A program made the translations under genes and the position numbers. This document shows, piece by piece, positions 4,335 to 5,306 of a DNA stretch of 5,306 nucleotides. The stretch is from positions 1-5,306 of the forward strand of contig JAFGHN010000142.1 in assembly GCA_016930115.1 (NCBI GenBank), given 5' to 3'. Below the pieces are notes generated by a model. It saw only the letters and a program-made list of their open reading frames with translations. It searched no databases and was not told the origin of the DNA. This DNA comes from Spirochaetales bacterium (GTDB lineage Bacteria; Spirochaetota; Spirochaetia; ARS1246). Within the stretch, counting starts at the first letter, position 1. The number at the start of each line of letters is the position of its first letter.

Positions 4335-5306
4335 TATCTGCCGTTTGTCGACCACTCGCTGCGCCTTCCCCAAGCTCCGCTCGATGGTTTTCGGCTCGAC
4401 AAGCTTGACTCGCACGCCTATTCCAAGGGCCGATCGAATCTCCGCCTGGATTCTGGTCCGCAGGCCCTCCAGATCCCGCGTCTCATCGGAGAAGAAGGAT
4501 TCCTCCACCTCAACAAGCACCTCAACGTCGTCAAGCTGCTTGGCGCCTCTATCAACGACTATCTGGTAATGAGGCTCCGTGCCTTCGATACGGACGAGCA
4601 CCTGTTCAATCTGGCTCGGGAAAATGTTCACGCCCCTGATGATGAGCATGTCGTCCGTCCTGCCGAGCAGCCGGTGCATCTTCACTACCGTGCGCCCGCA
4701 GGAGCATTTTCCCCGCATAAGATAGGTGATATCCCGGGTGCGATACCGTACAATGGGAGTACCTTCTTTCGTGAGCGTTGTGAACACAAGCTCACCCTTC
4801 TCTCCATCAGGAAGCACTGCCCCGGTTTCCGGATCAATGATTTCAGGATAGAAAAAATCTTCGTTTATATGAAGCCCGTCCTTTGCCTCACACTCGCTCG
4901 ATACGCCGGGACCGATGATTTCGGTAAGACCGTAGATATCATGGGCGCTCACTGAGAGCTTATCCTCTATTTCCACACGCATGCTTTCGCTCCACGGCTC
5001 GGCACCGAAACATCCGGCTCTTAATGGAAGCCCCTTGAAGTCTAGCCCTTCCGCCGCCGCTTCCTCCGCGAGATAGAGCGAGTATGAAGGCGTGCACGTC
5101 AGAAGCGTCGTACCGAAATCACGCATGATCATCAGCTGACGCTTTGTGTTTCCGGCCGAAATCGGGATAACGTTTGCACCGAGCTTCCGCGCTCCATAGT
5201 GAACCCCGAGACCGCCGGTAAACAGTCCGTAACCGTAGGCGTTCTGTATTACATCACCGGAGCCGGCGCCTGCCATGGCGAGCGTCCGCGCCATCCCTTC
5301 CGACCA
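4332..5306 (-). CDS. paaK: Phenylacetate-CoA ligase family protein (PaaK-like), partial, N-terminus outside window
   Basis: This is an adenylate-forming ligase that, by family, converts phenylacetate or a related aryl acid with ATP and CoA to the aryl-CoA, AMP and PPi in the cytoplasm. 324 residues are visible. The family is usually about 430-440 residues, so roughly 110 N-terminal residues, including the Ser/Thr/Gly-rich ATP loop, lie beyond the edge. In visible numbering, YGYGLFTGGLG sits at 24-34, the adenylation motif YGLTEIIGPG at 125-134, RYRTRDIT at 187-194, the CSCGRT segment at about 201-206, GRTDDMLIIRG at about 215-225 followed by FPSQIE, and the C-terminal ERSLGKAQRV, with the expected lysine of this domain, near 309-318. 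The frame stays open to the edge. The stop codon TAA is part of the next gene's ribosome binding site. PaaK relatives next to ACT proteins are common in anaerobes, often near indolepyruvate oxidoreductase genes. The true substrate (phenylacetate, indoleacetate or another aryl acid) cannot be read from the sequence. Confidence 0.93.
   Translation of the reverse strand, partial: WSEGMARTLAMAGAGSGDVIQNAYGYGLFTGGLGVHYGARKLGANVIPISAGNTKRQLMIMRDFGTTLLTCTPSYSLYLAEEAAAEGLDFKGLPLRAGCFGAEPWSESMRVEIEDKLSVSAHDIYGLTEIIGPGVSSECEAKDGLHINEDFFYPEIIDPETGAVLPDGEKGELVFTTLTKEGTPIVRYRTRDITYLMRGKCSCGRTVVKMHRLLGRTDDMLIIRGVNIFPSQIEQVLVRIEGTEPHYQIVVDRGAKQLDDVEVLVEVEESFFSDETRDLEGLRTRIQAEIRSALGIGVRVKLVEPKTIERSLGKAQRVVDKRQI

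Noticed and set aside
4032..4955. 307-codon plus-strand open frame
   Set aside because: It lies antisense across paaK and the ACT gene, has no ribosome binding site, and no family-like motifs. The minus-strand frames carry clear PaaK and ACT motifs.

Overview
The window looks like part of a bacterial chromosome. All genes I can support lie on the minus strand, so transcription runs from high to low coordinates. The mix of genes suggests an anaerobic or syntrophic bacterium of the Desulfobacterota (former Deltaproteobacteria) type: a PaaK-type aryl-CoA ligase followed by a tandem-ACT protein, a Cache-domain sensor kinase with an NtrC-type sigma-54 activator, and a -24/-12 promoter. That placement is an inference from gene style, not a proven taxonomy.

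Layout from right to left. Positions 5306-4332 hold the C-terminal three quarters of a phenylacetate-CoA ligase (PaaK family), cut by the window edge. Its stop codon lies inside the ribosome binding site of the next gene, a 138-residue tandem ACT-domain protein (4321-3905), so the two are almost certainly co-transcribed. A 175-base gap (3904-3730) follows. Then comes a two-component pair: a membrane sensor histidine kinase (3729-1804) and an NtrC-family response regulator (1807-455), joined by an ATGA overlap. A short hairpin abuts the regulator stop codon.

The left 420 bases (454-36) contain no convincing gene but are dense in regulatory-looking structure. There is a near-consensus sigma-54 promoter (213-198, minus strand), several perfect inverted repeats, a phased pair of TGTACCA repeats, an AT-rich tract, and a hairpin-bearing leader. 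At the very edge (35-1) a reading frame begins MEQIQRRVLVVD, which looks like the first beta strand of another response regulator receiver domain.

A plausible reading is that the kinase senses an extracytoplasmic ligand through its Cache domain and phosphorylates the NtrC-type regulator. The regulator may then activate the sigma-54 promoter just downstream of its own gene. A 19-base element with 16 identities occurs both upstream of the kinase gene and in the left intergenic region, and could be a shared regulator site. These links are inferences. No mobile element, tRNA, rRNA or CRISPR array was seen.
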